64,000 nucleotides of DNA, from assembly GCA_032622095.1 (NCBI GenBank), contig CP136062.1, forward strand, positions 35,094,918 through 35,158,917. Direction: 5' to 3'. Position 1 is the first letter of the stretch. The number at the start of each line of letters is the position of its first letter. The position numbers and the translations under genes were made by a program. Shown here in pieces: positions 12,409-24,992 of this stretch. This stretch comes from Siphonodentalium dalli (Eukaryota > Mollusca > Scaphopoda > Gadilida > Siphonodentaliidae). The notes below the pieces were generated by a model. The model did not search any database. It was not told where the DNA came from and was given only the letters and a program-made list of their open reading frames with translations.

Positions 12409-13390
12409 CTATACCGGTATGTTGTAATCAACTTGGTGGCATTTCTAGCAAAAGTTCAAATAGTGGGGTTCTCCTCAGTGTTGAGTGTTTTAATTATCGC
12501 ATACTCTTTATGTACCGTTTGTTAACATAGCATAACGTTTGTTTGCATAACACAGCGTACTAACATGACAATAAGATGCTGCAATTCACGCTATATTTAT
12601 GATTGGTATAAGAACAAAGTGTGTCTATAATATAATATTATTTATGTTTATTGCTGTTTTAATGGATGTGACTGTTTTAACAGCAATACCGACCGCCAAT
12701 GCTTACCGTATCTGTAACAAGATCCTCATATTAGTTTCTTCAACTTTTGATGTGGCGACCTGCTAATAGACCGCGGTATGATAACAAAATGGTATTGTAA
12801 CTCCACGCAGTGACCTCTTCGATACCGATGTGGATACGTTATACTACCGGTAATACCATGGTCATTTCCGGGGTATCACCCCGTTTTTAAAGTCAATTAT
12901 TTTGATTATAGTGTTATACCGGTTTGTTGTAAACAACTTGGTGGCATTTCTAACAACAGTTCAAATTAGTGGGGGTCTCATCGATGTTGAGTGTTTCGCT
13001 TATCGCATACTCTTTACGCACTGTTTGTTTACATAACACAGAGTTCTAACATGACAATAACATGCTACAACTTAAGGGATATTTATGATTGGTATAAGAA
13101 CAAGATTGGTCTATAATATAATATTATTTCTGTTTAACGGATGTGACTATTTTAACAGCGCTTACTGTATCTTTAACAAGATCCTCATGGATGTGTTATT
13201 TTCTTCAACTTTTGGTATGACGACAAACTACATGTAATAGACTGCGGTATCAACCACATGGTACCGTAACTCCACCGCAGTGACCAGTTTGATACCGCCG
13301 TGAATACCGTATACTACCAGTGATACCGTGGTCATTACCGGGGTATCACCCCGTCTTTCAAGTCATATTACTTTGATTATAGTGGGATAC
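12409..13390 (+). repeat. Tandem duplication, unit ~490-500 bp, two copies
   Basis: 12409-12909 and 12910-13390 share long blocks, for example CAACTTGGTGGCATTTCTA, TTTATGATTGGTATAAGAAC and GGGGTATCACCCCGT, with moderate divergence and small indels. No coding frame is conserved between the units. Confidence 0.8.
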
Positions 13391-13510
13391 CCACTGTGAA
13401 GGTTGTCCGTATTGTTAACCCTTCAAATTGTCAAATATAAAACACAATACTATTATTCCTCGACTACATCTACATGTACTTACATGTACATGTACATGTA
13501 ATGGTATTTT

Positions 13511-13627
13511 GTAAGTAAGTCGATAATTAAAGCCAAGTTCTGAATATCAACAGTAATATACACCTGTATATGTACAGTATATTGCTGTTGATATTCAGAA
13601 CTTGGCTTTAATTATTAACGGACTTAC
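13511..13627. repeat. Hairpin with ~45-bp arms
   Basis: GTAAGT...AATTAAAGCCAAGTTCTG is mirrored by CAGAACTTGGCTTTAATT...ACTTAC around a TGTATATGTACA-like centre. Probable MITE relic. Confidence 0.7.
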
Positions 13628-15305
13628 AATTAAAGTGACATTTTCCATTTCTAAGCCTCTCAATGCATGCGACCATCATTGAGGGTATCGAGGGATCTTG
13701 CCTAATTCATCTTATTTAGTTCCTTCTAACCATCTGAGACTGAGGGAAATGGGAGAGAAATTGACGGAACTATATTTAGTCACCTAATATCTTATTTTGA
13801 CCACCAACAGTTTGCAATAATGGTAATTTTTTCTGTATTGATAAGAACAATATAAACTGAGCCAATAATAGACAATTTTAACACTAAAACATAAGAACTA
13901 ATATCATGTCAGAAATCCTTACCAAATGTCATTGTGGCAGTGCTATCTAAGCGGAGCGATGGGATATTTCGAGAATATCAGCAATAACGTCCAGAGGGTT
14001 AGTGCCTATTTTTTGTGGTTTCTACCATAACTCTGCGGATGGTCGTTTTCAAGGGAAAATTAGATATGGCAAGGACTGTGAGCAGAATAAAACAGAGTCA
14101 TCCATATATTTTATTGTTGATGCAAGTATAAATGGATTTTATCTTGTTTACGCCTAGTTTATCAATACGCCGTATCAACGTTCAATTATGTTGAAATCAA
14201 GATTATATTATCAAATACTCCAATCAAATATAAATTATTCATTATTTTGAAAGTGACACATAGAGCAGATCGCCGATATCTGATTACTCGTCAGTTTAAA
14301 GAATTTTCATCATCGTTGCAATAAGTTCATAAAATATAGTTGCCTGTTTGTTCGGAGATAAAGGTCTGTTTTTGACCTTGCTTCGATTGTTGTCATGACG
14401 CCATTGTCCAAAATCAATTAATATGCACCAAAAGTGAAACGCTATGGAATCAAGCGTCTGAAATTCAACATTAAGCATCAACTATTCATGGGAATATCTA
14501 GATGTGTTCCAGATATTTTATGACGTGGAGACGCCTGCAATTAGTATGCACGGTGTTGATGACCGGTGATGGAAATTCATACTAGCATTTGTTTTCAGGA
14601 ATTTGCCATTTAATCGTTCAATATTGTGTCACAAATCATTGCAAACAAGTAATACAGCCACCATTAATATGTTGTAGTCGAGGAGCCCACAAGTTTTAAT
14701 TTTAAGTAAAGGATACAAAAGGTTTATTGTGCTGGAATTGGCGGGGCGACATATATTTGGGAAAAAATATATATAGGGTAACAACTGTTCCAGTTTGTTT
14801 CGTGGTGTTTCCACTGAATCAACTTTAAATAAAATTGCTTCTAAATCTTATTATTATTAGGGAATGCTGTGTTTCCTCTGTCGCTAGCGTTTCCATCGTA
14901 ACAGAAGAAATATTTGAAAAATAAACTTACTTCCGAATCTTAATATTATTAGGCAAATATGTGTTTCCTCTGCTGCTCTGGCAGAACCTACGTTGGAGAT
15001 AGGTCCGGACTTCACGTTGTGTACTTTTTTGTTTAGTCACGACAACTCGTGGAACCATAGATTTGTTGATTTCTTATTTTAACATAGCTTCATTGGCAGT
15101 ACTAAATAGCATGTGATGGCTTCTCGTGTCTTCTTTCTTTTGGGATCGGTTAGTTATCAAAAGAACGGAATCATTTTGGAACTTAGACGACGAAATGATG
15201 AGAGAAAAACGCTCATCGCTTATATTGGGAAATGGTGACCTGCTTTTCCAAAATCATATGACGATGTTATTGGCCAGGTTGTCAACGACTCGTCACTAAA
15301 GGTAG
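13628..15305. other. No gene seen; one weak ~95 bp duplication
   Basis: No supported exon. Around 14830-15000 the phrase TTATTATTAGGGAATGCTGTG is echoed by ATATTATTAGGCAAATATGTG, an old local duplication. Otherwise unremarkable AT-rich sequence. Confidence 0.3.
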
Positions 15306-15306
15306 T

Positions 15307-15310
<4 letters not shown>

Positions 15311-15345
<35 letters not shown>

Positions 15346-15490
15346 ATGTGCATTTATGTATGTGTATGCGTATGTGTATACACATATATGTACGCGTATG
15401 TCTATGTGTGTATATGTATGTATGTATATGTATACATGTGCATGTCTGTGTATATATGTATATATGTATATGTATGTATATATATATATA
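15311..15490 (+). repeat. (AT)n and (TATG/TGTA)n microsatellite
   Basis: About 32 bp of pure AT alternation followed by about 140 bp of TATGTG/TATGTA variants. An open frame across it ([16 protein letters not shown]) is repeat-derived and not a gene. Confidence 0.9.
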
Positions 15491-15499
15491 ATGTAATTA

Positions 15500-16230
15500 A
15501 ATTAAGTCATATTATGAAACACAAATCATAACACCAGATTTGTATGTGTTCTTTGGGTTTCTGCTATCTTTTTTGTTCCTATTCTTTATGACTATATCAG
15601 AAACTGCCTATACAGCATGGTGCTCTGCCTATCATTAACTTATGTCAGCTTCTGGTGGGCAAGACATGGTACCTCTATTTGTGGACTCTTCTGCTATTGG
15701 GCATCATTTACTCACATAATGTGGGTCACACAAAGCTACCAAAAAGAAAATATAAACTTTATATCACTGCATTGGTTTGACTGCGTGTTTACCTGAGAAC
15801 CAGCATCGGATGATCATCCGTCGTCAGCATGTTAAGTACGACTTCCGACTAACAAATCATGCCTGTGTTTTCGTGCATCATATGATGAAATAATTTCTGA
15901 TGCAATAGTGCAGCCAAGGGTGTGAACCAGACATGGGCGCACATCGTTCTGTTACATACCTCCCATACGAAGATGACTTCGCACAAGTTGATAGCAGAAA
16001 GATGTCGCAATGTTAGTTTTAGTTTCAGTTATTATTATAAATAGCCTAGGATATATAATCCTTAAGTGAAAAGACAACCTTCCTGGTAATTAACATTGAA
16101 AGGACAGACTCAGCACAATGGCGGCCAATGTCTAAGACAAGAATACTATCGTTGATATACATATATATAAGAGAAGATCGTTTTCCTTAGCCAAACGCGA
16201 TCAACGCGATCACCGACACAAACACCACTC
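15500..16230. other. No gene seen
   Basis: Only the short inverted match at 15690-15740 to the extra segment of the 11.7 kb duplication stands out. No exon, RNA gene or mobile-element end was recognised. Confidence 0.3.
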
Positions 16231-16231
16231 C

Positions 16232-16741
16232 ATTCGTCCCGAACAAATCATCGATAAATTCATGCTAAATTTACCCTGTGCCAATGCATTATCTTATATA
16301 TGCGAGTCGACCATATGTCGCCTCGCATATATAAGAGAATGCATTGGCCTAACAATTGTTTACAATTTTAATAAATGTTTCTTGTATTCTTTAACAATTT
16401 TATAATTTCACCCATACAGAGCCCCAGACAAACATGAGCAGACGACACTCTTCCATATGCTTCTATATATGTGTGGGGCTCCCTGCAGGGTAATAGATGT
16501 TTTTTATTTTATGTCCTAAAAATTGTAAGAAACATTTATTTAAAAAAAATGATAAAAAATTGTTAGGCCAATGTATTTTCTTATATATGCGAGGCGACCT
16601 ATGGTCGACTCGCATATATAAGAGAATGCATTGGCACAGGGTAACAACAATCCCGACTTACGACCGGATTTGATATGGCGGTTCAAATATGAACTACCCG
16701 AAATTGTAATCACGGCCCTTCATTCGTCCCGAACAAATCAA
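16232..16741 (+). repeat. Direct repeat of ~24 bp flanking the double-hairpin MITE
   Basis: CATTCGTCCCGAACAAATCA occurs at about 16234 and again at about 16721, each followed by (T/A)CGATAA. The 24-bp repeats bracket the MITE and its immediate flanks, and may come from a local duplication. Confidence 0.5.
16274..16641. mobile_element. Double-hairpin MITE, copy 1
   Basis: 368 bp, flanked by TA on each side (16272-16273, 16642-16643), ends CCCTGTGCCAATGCATT and reverse complement. Each end is itself an almost perfect ~65-bp palindrome (arms CTTATATATGCGAG / CTCGCATATATAAG around a GTCGACCATA-type centre). The element is therefore two hairpins joined by an A/T-rich spacer. The spacer holds an inner ~95 bp block bounded by GAGCCCCA / TGGGGCTC. 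A sister copy is at 49129-49357. Confidence 0.85.
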
Positions 16742-17261
16742 CGATAAGCAAACGAGGCATATTAAAACAAATTTATTGAAATACATGCGTCGAGCACGTT
16801 TGAACGTTGTGAGCCATATCAGCTTGCTTAAAATCACTTTAATATGCATAACTATACATTGTGCTTCATAACAAAACTATCGTTTTTGATATTGAGAGCA
16901 TTGCCATTTATATTGTGATGATCTCGCCTTTCTGATTTACCAGCCGCTTTTAAAATTGCCATGTGCAACGTTCGGTAGCCATCCCATCCGTATACGTTTA
17001 ATCGGTTATGTATATATCTTGATATTATTGTAAGCCATTTGTCCACCAATCGATCTAATGTTGATAGCATATGCCTTCCGCTCGGAGTATGCTCAAAATT
17101 TAAATAGGAATGTGTCCCCAAAGCATAAAACATTCGCCTCTCTTATTAGCCAGCTGCTTTTTCTAAAGTCTCCTGGACTGTCTGGAACCAACCCATGAAT
17201 ATAAATCGTGCATTTTCGTACAGTATTGCCTTTTATACAAAATGCCGTTTTACAGGGGGGG

Positions 17262-18232
17262 GTCAAATTTTGTACAACGTTGGAAGTGTCATGCCTGAGA
17301 GAATATTAGTTGGAAATATTGCACAACATATAGATTGAAATTGTTCTCATTGTTGGATTTTCCAACCAGTAATTTTTGTTGCTTTGTTGGTAATAATTTC
17401 AGTTGCAAATATTCCAATCTTAGGAGGGGGAGTCCGGTTGAAAGTACCCAACATATGGAGAGCTTATGGTATCGGTTGGAAAGAACCAGTCCACGGGATG
17501 CAGTTAGTAATTTTCAGGATGGGCACCCCAACTGGGGCCATCTAACCACGCATACAGTTTCGGGTGATACGAGTTGTTCATAAACTGCATAAGGTATATA
17601 AATTAGTAAAATGCACATTTCTATGCATGGCCAAAACGATGTGCAGATAATTCACGGAACATTATACGCCATAAAGGAATTATCCCAATATGTAAAGAAA
17701 TAACGAGTAAAGTTGGAATTTATGAATGATTGTTGGCCGTGTATATTTTCTCAGTGTCCCCGTATATTTAAAGGTTTCACATACTGCTTATTGTTAAAGT
17801 TTGAATTGTCAGTGATACATTATAGAGATATTTTAAAGGCCATATGAACAAAAGTTTGGAAGATATCCATAGTTGTGAATAGTTTAGTGTTTTCCGTGAA
17901 ACATATTTCAAATTACCATTTGCACGCATTCTGTTCTCTCTACATTAGCCTGTTTTGGACACGATGGTTGATCCTAGTGTTTCCATTTGTGTGCATCTCA
18001 GCGTGAGAGTCGGGTGCCCTTTATGCAATTTCGGTTACACGCATATGCACATAAATCACACATGCGCGTATCTGCCACATCGCTCACCACTGGTTGAAAA
18101 TCTTCTTCCCAGTTAAAGGTTAAATGTTATACCTCGGACATAAATCTTAACTTATTCTTAACCGATTAATCTTGTACGTAGTCATGCATGTGGGCCAGGT
18201 TATTATTGACCAGATAAATTCCTGTTTATCTA
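17262..18232 (+). repeat. Segmental duplication copy B
   Basis: 17262-17690 matches 11500-11970 and 18150-18232 matches 11970-12060; 17690-18150 is extra. The GCACCCCAACTGGGGCCATC block occurs in both. The short open frame at 17335-17583 is only a by-product of this repeat. Confidence 0.75.
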
Positions 18233-20640
18233 CATGCACATACGTGTCGTGTAACTTAACCTAAAATTAGATCTCGTGAAACGCTCCCCATTACATAATT
18301 GAGTTGAGATGTTATGTAGGTTACCTGCATGATGCATTAAATATCAGCATCCATTTTGTTTCTCTGGTGACTCGGCGCGTGTGATCTGAATGGCCCAGTT
18401 CGCCCACGATTGTAACTCACGTATGACATATCTGATATATACATGTACATCGCTAGTACATGCTCCACTTTGTGTATCAGGACTGGTGTGTATGCAGGTA
18501 CGAAAGATGACAGCGGAGCGCACTACATGTATATATTGTCTCCACAAACTTCATTCTAGTTGGTGAATTCTTCATTTCAGCCATTCATTTCCTTCTGTTT
18601 TGTTGGGAAAATACTTGTTCAATATCCCATTTTAAATGTGTTTTGTGTCGAATAAGACAATTATGAAAAAGTATTTCATGTAACAATAAAAGCCCACATA
18701 TCGTTTGTGTGACAAGAGAAGGGGTATTTGACAGAAACTCTTTAACAAGTGAGCCCCCGAATATATTAAACTGCTCTTCCTTCCTCGACATGGATCTGGA
18801 AGAGTCCAAACTTTATGCACAGGTTACGCATATTGTGTAACACATCTGTCTTTAATGAAATATATGACATTTGAAATCCCACAGTAATTTATGAAATAAC
18901 CATATTCATGTTGCATTATACACGACAAACTGCGGAATTGTATTAGTGTTGCGTTATACTCGAAATGCGACATATTGCTCGTTTAGTGTGATATCAGCCG
19001 CACCGGTATGCTCAAAGTTGCTATCCTGTAACGACTGTTGTCTGTAATGTAACTTTGATGTCCTCCCTGTAACACGGGGAATAATGACATTTAAAAATGC
19101 TAAGTCATATGATTCCAAGGGAGTTATTTTGAATGGCCAGTGGTTTGGACCTATCGGGTTCAGATCATTAAACCAATACTCAATGTGATAAAATATTCTC
19201 TCTTGATGCAAACTTTGGTATCGAAAAACGTTATTTTAGAAAATACAGTTGATACTACACATGGACAAGGCATCATTTAACACCGTAGAATATGAAAAAA
19301 TCCTATTTATTCGTTGTAATATAACCCCATTTGACATGTTCGAGTTATAAAATGAAGTAATTCCATCATTTCTTAATAACAGCCATAAAAAGAGTGGTTG
19401 TTACAGTATAGACATTATATATGTATAGCCGATATCCACAACCCAACCATATACGAATTATTGGTAGTTAAGCCTCCATTTTAGTATTTTAATAACCCAT
19501 AATGTATTTTGTTCCAAGCGATCACCAAATTACGTGTTCTGCCAACTTATTTTTTTCATTTTTTACCAGACTGAAATATGCGCCAAAATTGATAATGACT
19601 CATATATACGATATATATATGTTGGGTTTAACAGTCTCACCTCTTGCGACTAATCTGCAGATCAACACCAGATTGCAGCAACTGGGGTTTTCATGGTCTT
19701 CATCTGATATACATGGCGATGAAGACGATGTTCAATCAGTGCTATCTCATATATCACACATGTACTTATGCTTTACTCGCATGGAGGCACACCTTTTGAA
19801 AATGTATCAGGTTAATCCAGAGCAACAGTTTAATAGCTAATAGGTTGATAACACAATCTTAACTGTTGTAATATACAATTGATATTAATCCGTCGACATA
19901 CACTATATTCCCATATAATATACCACCAGGATCGAAAGCGGTTCCTTCAGCTGTTGCATCAACACCATGATATATGTCCGACATATTAGTATACACACAA
20001 GATAACTTTTCACACTTGTGTCTATACGTTATGTATGTATTGGTTGAGGCCTGTGCCAGCACCTAGCAATACAAATGTCACAAGCGGTTGTGGAAAACTA
20101 CCTTTTCCACTGACACACAGTTTAAATATTCGATATACATACGACCGTACTGTGTACATTTTAAAATACTCGTTAACATTAGCAAATACTCGTGATATAC
20201 GGTATAATAATGGACCATAATAAACAATCACGATGTGACAATATCAAACGATCATTTCTGGTAGCCATTGTGGACGACATCTTGATTGGAAATATATTTA
20301 AACACGAACAGTTAAAAGATTGGCGAAACTCGAATCTTGTTTCAGTGGAACATTTTGGTCAATTTTCCGTGTTTTAAGTCTAAAATTTCAAAGATGCCTA
20401 ATATAATGCACGTTTTATCATTGTACGTTATGTGTCGTCTATTAGCTTTTAAATATTACCGCTTCAAATCAAGTTGTCTGGGGTTTGCTTTACAAGCGAC
20501 GATAAGGTGAAAATATTGAAAATTGGCAGGTTTTTTTTAAATGTGTGAAGACCTCAGGAATAACATTTTGATAATTAGCTAAAAGTGGATTTGCATGTAT
20601 TGCTGGACCCCGTGTGGGCCATGGGTAGAATGGTCCTACT
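18233..20640. other. No certain gene; one weak exon candidate at 19635-19840
   Basis: After an AACAG acceptor-like site ending at 19634 a frame of about 68 codons runs to a TAA at 19838-19840 (end of protein NPEQQFNS). Its composition looks less repeat-like than neighbouring frames, but I recognise no domain and no partner exon. It is reported as a weak candidate only. The remainder shows no features. Confidence 0.2.
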
Positions 20641-20649
20641 GCCCATTGC

Positions 20650-22552
20650 GGAGGGTGAAAATCCCCAAACATGGCACCCTGTTTGCCGTTGGGTGCATCT
20701 CGTGAGGTGTGTTGTACATGTAGGAGTCATGGAGGTGTTAGTGTAGTCGTATCAAGTGAGGCATCGACCTGTGGATACGACTTTGCTCAAGGTCCTCGTT
20801 GGTCCCGCATCTCTTCAAGACGGGTGGTTAAGTTGACCCGGCTCAATCAATCGGCTAATCACGCCTCTCCACGGTGTTTCCAGATTCAATTTATGTTATA
20901 TGTTGTATTGCTCGTCTGATGTTTGAATTATTGTTTTCTGTTTCTTTCACATATGATGTTTCAGTCCTCTGTTGTCTCTTTTTCTTTTGATCGCGGTGAT
21001 GATTGTTGAGTGTTAAATCCTGTATTGTTCAGACGTGTCTCATCATGGAGAGGTACCGGGAGGCTGTCGTATGTAGTGGCTAAACGAGTCACCGATTCAG
21101 GTATGTACCCGCCTTTGGTCCGACCATAATTCGAAGGGTAGTCCACGGCGGCTGCTGGGCCAATTGTCGTTTTTTGCCTTTCGTATGGCAACTAAACAAA
21201 ATATCAAGGAATTGCTCGTAAGACTGAAGTTCCATTGATGCTGTTGTATTCCCTCAGTACTTGATTCTTAGCTTTGATGCAAATGTGAAAATACATACCT
21301 TTGGCATTGATAAAACGCTACAGAGCATTGTTGGGCAATTGAACAATATGTTAAACCAATCAGGACTGTGCCGATAAGTATTGTATATATTTACAAAGAG
21401 GTTCAATATGATGCTCTGCTGCAGTTAACAACTAGTGTACAGACACCAGTGTTGGTTACTCATCACATGATGTTGAATAGTAGCAGAGCCATTGCGGACT
21501 CGCGGTATAGTTGATTCTTCGGAATCAGATATATAGGCTGAGTTTGCACCACAGGGAGAAAAGAATTCCATATATTTACAAGGACTGTTGATGGCCTAAG
21601 AGTTTCTCTGAATAGTTATATTCTGACCTTCAATCCGCGCGAACATCCGCCCACATTGCAGGAAAGGTGTAAAAGTAAATATAACATTTGTGCATGCTGT
21701 ACTGTTTCTGGTCATAGTCATACGGATTGTACAATACCTAAAACATATTCGAACTGTCAAGATTCACATGCTGGATCGTTCGTGGGACTAAGAATTCAAG
21801 ATACAAAGATGTAAGGCTGAGAAATATTTATCGGATGCTAAGAAATGTATTGGTGCCAGACCATCAATTTCTCAAGTCACATAAGTGGTTTTTACGTTTG
21901 CTCCGAAACCAACTCGGGAAGTGGATACCATTGTTCCAAAACAAAATCTCCAAGGTCTGTCAAGTCTTTTGACTCTCAGAGTCAGAGTTTGATATTTGAG
22001 TTTTCAAAGTTCGATACGATGCTTCGAGAGAAATGGTTAATGTTTAGCGAAACAGAAGGTGCCGGAGACATCCATACATTATTGTGGACGGATGCTGGCT
22101 TTTGTGTGAGGGATCATCTACGGAGTCAACCACCCGATTCTCAACTTGATGAATTGATTAAGGCCCACGATAGATTCATCAGATATTATAAATATCTTAT
22201 CAATCATCCAGAAGGCGATGTTGTATGCTACTCCAAATATTTCGATATGCGGAAGTCTTAATAAATTATTTTTATATTTGATGAATATATTTCATGCAGA
22301 TTTCGTGTTTGCTGTTTCTAAAGTAATGGTATCCGCACATTGGTCAATTTCTAAATGGTTCTGACCCCAATCGATCATTCACACTCCGATTTTGGGTGTT
22401 TTTTATTTGTATATATTTTGTTTCGTTTTAGTCAAATTCACTGTCATTTCTAATCACAGTTGCTTCACTCGATTTTGATAATCTCTTTCTTCTCGTCGTG
22501 ATATGGCATTGTTGCTAAAATGACGCTAAACCCTAATCAATCAATCAATCAC
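20650..22552 (+). pseudogene. Decayed non-LTR retrotransposon keeping a zinc-knuckle ORF1
   Basis: Around 21450-21860 a broken frame reads like the ORF1 (gag-like) protein of animal LINEs. It has a segment VLVTHHMMLNSSR, then NSYILTFNP, then a zinc knuckle of pattern CxxCxxxGHxxxxC followed by CxxCxxxH (ICACCTVSGHSHTDC), then EFKIQRCKAEKYLSDAKK after a frameshift. Stops and frame changes interrupt it, so it is inactive. The 3' end near 22535 has a (TCAA)n tail. No endonuclease or reverse transcriptase remains: the ~600 bp between ORF1 and the tail is too short. The 138-codon frame at 21845-22261 overlaps its end and is not recognised. Confidence 0.6.
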
Positions 22553-23424
22553 GTATTGCTGGAGATTTGAGTTTTCGGTTGAATTTGAAAAAACATATAT
22601 TTTCATATTTTTAGTCGAAAATCCCTAACATAATGCGTTTGGTATTGTCTTATTCATTATGTGTCGCCGAATAACTCTAAAATGATACCAAGTAATTCAT
22701 ACCGGACAGACTGTTTGTGACAACCAACGATGATAGTGAAAATACTCACATGAAATTATGGTGACTTTTACACGAAAAAGAGCGGTTTTACTACGTCACA
22801 ATTCAGGAACAAATTTCGCCAACCATCGCCTTATGTGGGAATGACCCCTGTATCAAATGGGACAAGTTTTGTTCGATACAGGGTATCGAGAACACTATAG
22901 GCTTTTTGATAAATCCATACCGGCCTATATCCAAGAAAGTTATACTTGTTCTATAATTATGTGTTTTCCCGTTATTTAGTAAAACATGCTAGAGTATAAC
23001 GCTCATTGGTAAAAGTTCATACATGTACCTGACACACCTTTCGGAAATTTAAAACCAATTATATATTGATATTGTTCTCATAGATCGATTTTTCCAACCA
23101 TTAGTTAATATGCAATATGTAGCCTTTAGCCAAAAGTCACATGCGTTTCCACTTTAGGCCAAAAGTACATGCATGCACTGAATTGGTCGTCACTTGAACA
23201 TTTCTAACCATATGCATAAAGTGTCAAATTTGGAAAGGACCAACAGTCTGATAGCTTGAAGAAGCAGTTGGAAAGTCCAGTGCAAACAGGAGGGGCTACA
23301 TATGGAATATTAAACAAATTTGGATATTTGGTCCCTTTCACTGAGGTGGTACATTTGCCAATTCTAATCAAGGAAGTGAATATTATGGCGATTTTAACAT
23401 AAATAATATAATTATATGTGGTGG
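22553..23424. other. No gene seen; TTGGAA-family relic near 23.04-23.30 kb
   Basis: Fragments such as TTTTCCAACCATTAGTTA and AGTTGGAAAG resemble the family at 11.5, 17.3 and 38.2 kb but are strongly diverged. Nothing else supported. Confidence 0.3.
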
Positions 23425-24660
23425 GTTTTTATTGGAAAATACAACCCCTGCAGAGTGGGCGATCTGGTCTATAGTGAATAACTCAATTATAGAGCAGTGC
23501 ATATAACGCAAATCGGTTACCACAGTGTACTGTTTATTATATACAGTGCATTGTCGTCGCGCACCATGTGCTCTCCGATTTGAAGTTTTAAAGATATAGT
23601 ATTTGTATATTTATATGAGCCGAACTGATAGGACGGTGCAGCACATTCCCCCCACTGAAAGAATGTAACATTCATCCTCTATTGCCCAAAACGTCCTGTC
23701 AAGCTGATTGTTATAATTATGCATGTAAGAATGGGGCTATTCGTCCACATTGTGTTCAACATGTCCAATAGTTGGAGATAACCCAGTATTAAGTGTATAG
23801 TTTGCATGTGTCTTAAACAACGCATGGATAGTGTGTCTACTTTCAGTACTATTTAGATAGTCAACTGTCATGATTTGTCTTTTTCCGCAGATAAAACAAA
23901 GAACTACATTCTGCCCAAAAGACGAAGTAATGCTGCCGAGTGACTTGACGGACGACGGACATTATTGTAAGGTAGTATTCGGTGAGTGAACGCGTTATGT
24001 GAGTGGTATGAGTACTTGTTATACACCTCGAAATAGGTTCCCTCCAACTATCCAGGTTACAGATAATTATTATAGTGCGAAATTTTGCGAATAGCCAAAC
24101 GGATAGTATTGCGCTTGAATGGGTATCAAATGAAGATAACTTTTCCAAAATAACAGTAGGAGAGTTATATCATGAATACGCGGGTAGTACGTGGGTTAAC
24201 TGCATACCATTCACTGTGCTGACTGCACGCGACAGGGCAGACATGATATAGAGATCAATTATGAAAAGAATCGATTCATGTTGAGCAAATATTCTCGCTC
24301 AACATATTCATTTTAGTTTTACCAAATGTTCTTGCTTCTTGATTAGTGCGTTAATCGTTTCATTATGTTGAAAACCCACATTATCACACACATGCGACTT
24401 TCATGTGGTGTGTATGTTCAGAAGTGGTGTGGTGCATGTACTTACTAATTTCACTAATGATATCATGCCGTTTTATGCACGTAACTGGAAGTCTGGAACA
24501 CTTAATATGCACCATTACACCATGTATAAATTGTATTGTTGTTTTTAACATCGATTCCTAAAATGATGTGTAGCGTTAGAATGCAGTCGAAACAAATACC
24601 AGTTGTATTGCCTTAAATAGTGTACAATATGATGAGCATAATGAATACATAAAACTACAG
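23425..24660 (+). repeat. Segmental duplication, lectin 5' region, copy 1
   Basis: Matches 61690-62870 in the same orientation across an upstream intron or promoter stretch, the 91-bp exon and much of the following intron. The exon is the best-conserved part. The duplication is interrupted downstream and resumes at 25690-25820 / 63540-63660. Confidence 0.85.
23891..23981 (+). CDS. PAN/C-type-lectin gene copy 1, internal exon upstream of the CTLD
   Basis: A 91-bp exon between TTTTTCCGCAG and GTGAGT. It starts in phase 0 and ends in phase 1, encoding a ~30-residue linker with two cysteines (KQRTTFCPKDEVMLPS...GHYCKVVFG). The phase-1 end joins exactly to the next exon at 24834, giving GSPSGYDPTYC. 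A paralogous exon with identical length, phases and mostly identical residues is at 62124-62214, which argues strongly that it is coding. It probably follows a signal-peptide exon like that at 52.1 kb; no such exon was found upstream of this copy. Function: a spacer before the carbohydrate-recognition domain of a secreted lectin (inferred). Confidence 0.7.
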
Positions 24661-24833
24661 ATAGTTTATATTTCCCTCATAGCTGCGCTCGAGGGAGAAA
24701 TCGTTGTCTGTTTAATTCGTGATGCAACTTAACCAAATATATCTAATAGAGATCTCGAGTCGCACTATTGACATGAAATGGTAGTTTCATTGTTAACTAA
24801 ATTTAATCCACTTTAATCATGTTTTTCATACAG

Positions 24834-24992
24834 GAAGCCCTTCTGGATATGACCCAACCTACTGCACTAAGTACTACAACACTCCGATGAGAAGGAGTCT
24901 AGCCAAAGAGCAGTGTGAATCGGATGGTGGACATTTGGCCGAGATAGCAAACGCATCCATGCGCAACTATATTACAAGAGAACTCACTAAGA
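24834..24992 (+). CDS. C-type lectin gene copy 1, CTLD N-terminal exon
   Basis: Acceptor CATACAG before 24834 and donor GTAAGT at 24993; phase 1 at both ends. It encodes the first half of a C-type lectin-like domain: a tyrosine/cysteine opening (DPTYCTKYYN), then the family hallmark in which an alanine/lysine helix leads to C and GGHLAEI (residues LAKEQCESDGGHLAEIA). The helix-2 region RNYITRELTK follows. Joining in phase 1 to 40667 gives TKN-VWIDG, the expected continuation into the WIG-like strand. The intervening 15.7 kb intron holds several transposons. CTLD proteins are typically secreted pattern-recognition or adhesion molecules; the ligand is unknown. Confidence 0.85.

Noticed and set aside
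15346-15531. Tyr/Cys/Val-rich 61-codon frame
   Set aside because: A translation of the (TATGTG)n microsatellite.
16852-17133. Minus-strand 93-codon frame with a GWDGYRTLHMAIL segment
   Set aside because: It faintly recalls an ankyrin-like helix, but there is one weak match only, no splice context, and it is next to repeats.
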